64,000 nucleotides of DNA, taken from the NCBI RefSeq assembly GCF_000309385.1, contig NZ_JH976537.1, forward strand, positions 2,312,966-2,376,965, in the 5' to 3' direction. Under the pieces are notes generated by a model. It saw only the letters and a list, made by a program, of their open reading frames with translations. It was not told where the DNA came from and made no database searches. Positions 62,949 to 64,000 of the stretch are shown here, in pieces. A program made the translations under genes and the position numbers. Numbering within the stretch: position 1 is the stretch's first letter; every line of letters starts with the position of its first letter. The DNA comes from Nodosilinea nodulosa PCC 7104 (GTDB taxonomy: Bacteria > Cyanobacteriota > Cyanobacteriia > Phormidesmidales > Phormidesmidaceae).

Positions 62949-64000
62949 CTATCGATCGGCGGGTGAGACAGCATCGGTCGTCTCATCCAGCCCGCTGTAG
63001 CCTGGCCCAGCCTGGCGATCGAGCCGCAGCGCCTGGGCCAGGGCCGATCGCGCCTGGGCCTTTTGCACCAGCGGGTCGAGCTGCTCCACCGACAGCCCGC
63101 TCAGCAGGCTGAGTTCGTGACGGTTTAACCCCTTCAGCAGCATCTCGACGCACCAGGTGGCGCGGGTTTGCTCCAGGCTCAGGGGCACGCCCGTAGGCGA
63201 AACAATGTCGGCTGTGACCTCAGCCCACAGCTGCCGCACCCGCAGGGGCGTGATCGGCTGATCGTCCGGCCCCAAGAACATAGCAGGCGAATCATCGCTG
63301 CGGCCCTTCAGCCAGCGGGTCAGCGGATTCTTGGTATAGGTGCCGTAGCGCCGACCCATAATCCACTGATTTAACGGCACCTGGCGGTGGTTGGGGCCGA
63401 CCAGCAAAATATGCTGGTCGCTGTCGTAGAGCGCGCTGGCGCGGGTCAGCAGCGGCACCTCCGCCGCCGCCACTCCGGCCCCCCAGAGCACGTAGACCAG
63501 CGCAAAGGTCTGATTGCCAGCCTTGCGGGCCGCCTGCATGACCTGGTGCACAATGGGCGCAGGCAAATCGATCCAGGTTTCGGTATTGAGAGGGTCCCCA
63601 GTCGGGCCAGGCTGAGCCGATGCCCGGTCTTCAGCGGCGGGCTGGGGCCGCAGACTCAGCAGCCAGATCACCACGCTGTCCACAAAGTCGGCTCGACTGG
63701 GCCAAAGGCCGTGGTTTTCCAGATCGCCCTCGGCCATTCCGCTGGTGGCTCCCTCGATCGCCCCATAGCCCAGCAGCAGGGCCATCACCAGCCCAGCGAT
63801 CGCCTCCGGAGGCAGCCCAGGGGCATGGCCCGGCCCCAAAACCGCCTCCAAATACTCCGCCATCCCATCGCGAATCGCTTTCAGCCCGCGTCCCATGGCC
63901 TGGCTGTTGGCGGCAGAGAACTGCCCCGATTCCCCAATCACCGATCGCACCAGTTCCGAAAGCTGATCCAACGTCTCCAGGCAGTGGGCCAGAAAATCTC
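62949..64000 (-). CDS. TetR-like domain fused to a dead tyrosine-recombinase fold (partial)
   Basis: At least 350 codons; the frame is open to the right edge, where IFLAHCLETLDQLSELVRSV is the last readable part, so the N-terminus lies outside. Residues up to ~120 look like a TetR C-terminal ligand domain (AIAGLVMALLLGYGAIEGATSG, FVDSVVIWLL). The rest follows a phage-integrase catalytic domain: FALVYVLWGAGVAAAEVPLLTRAS, LLVGPNHRQVPLNQWI, MFLGPDDQPITPLRVRQLWAEV and SLEQTRATWCVEMLLKGLNRHELSLLSGLSVEQLDPLVQKA. The catalytic Arg I, the His-x-x-Arg and the Tyr are not in place. It may bind DNA without cutting. I am fairly sure of the fold, less of the role. Confidence 0.6.
   Translation of the reverse strand, partial: DFLAHCLETLDQLSELVRSVIGESGQFSAANSQAMGRGLKAIRDGMAEYLEAVLGPGHAPGLPPEAIAGLVMALLLGYGAIEGATSGMAEGDLENHGLWPSRADFVDSVVIWLLSLRPQPAAEDRASAQPGPTGDPLNTETWIDLPAPIVHQVMQAARKAGNQTFALVYVLWGAGVAAAEVPLLTRASALYDSDQHILLVGPNHRQVPLNQWIMGRRYGTYTKNPLTRWLKGRSDDSPAMFLGPDDQPITPLRVRQLWAEVTADIVSPTGVPLSLEQTRATWCVEMLLKGLNRHELSLLSGLSVEQLDPLVQKAQARSALAQALRLDRQAGPGYSGLDETTDAVSPADR

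Overview
The window is from a high-GC cyanobacterial chromosome, most likely a non-heterocystous filamentous lineage of the Leptolyngbya/Nodosilinea/Phormidium type (the lineage is an inference). The evidence is the photosystem I subunit gene psaK, the NblS/Hik33-type sensor kinase, a flavodiiron protein, the DUF760 and Uma2 families, and the very frequent HIP1 octamer GCGATCGC in and between genes. I see no rRNA, tRNA or CRISPR array.

Layout. 1-2.4 kb: a frameshifted PAS signalling gene running off the left edge, a YidD-like gene and a secreted hypothetical. 2.4-8.3 kb: an AT-richer accessory island packed with Uma2, an orphan ParD, a MNT nucleotidyltransferase with a HEPN-like stub, a cysteine-less YgiT-like antitoxin, DUF433, a truncated DUF4258 toxin, a HEPN protein and an unknown protein. 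An intact ISKra4-type insertion sequence sits between the last two, with 12-bp inverted ends, a 9-bp target duplication and a T TTT TTA slippery site. 8.3-14.2 kb: metabolism (GH57 branching enzyme, SMP-30 lactonase, deoC) with an acidic-repeat protein and a TPR lipoprotein. 14.9-18.4 kb: a one-direction cluster of protoglobin, roadblock, small GTPase, PATAN/DUF4388 and bacteriohemerythrin, which reads as a gas-sensing switch and is the most interesting system here. 18.5-25.6 kb: MscS channel, YefM/YoeB, menB, the ergothioneine pair egtD/egtB, DUF760 and mutY. 25.9-36 kb: DUF3352, an HD-GYP response regulator, mnmD, a flavodiiron protein, EEP nuclease, MarC, a decayed HD-GYP protein and YbjN.

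36-49 kb: site-2 protease with CBS domains, psaK, trpF, HicB, nblS, ahcY, panB, clpP, TerC, MST sulfurtransferase, HdeD and a lipase-like protein. 49-64 kb: a CbiG-CobJ fusion for cobalamin, a frameshifted FecR lipoprotein, tlyA, an ACT protein, an alpha/beta hydrolase with TfoX-N, a MocR regulator, YdcF, PhzF, a large GT39-like membrane glycosyltransferase with a TPR tail, and at the right edge a protein joining a TetR-like ligand domain to a catalytically dead tyrosine-recombinase fold.

Most genes stand alone or in short runs. Many spacers carry G-rich low-complexity tracts or short repeats shared between loci. Two genes (1-926 and 52010-52815) each need one base restored in a G/C run to read through, which points to real decay or to assembly error.
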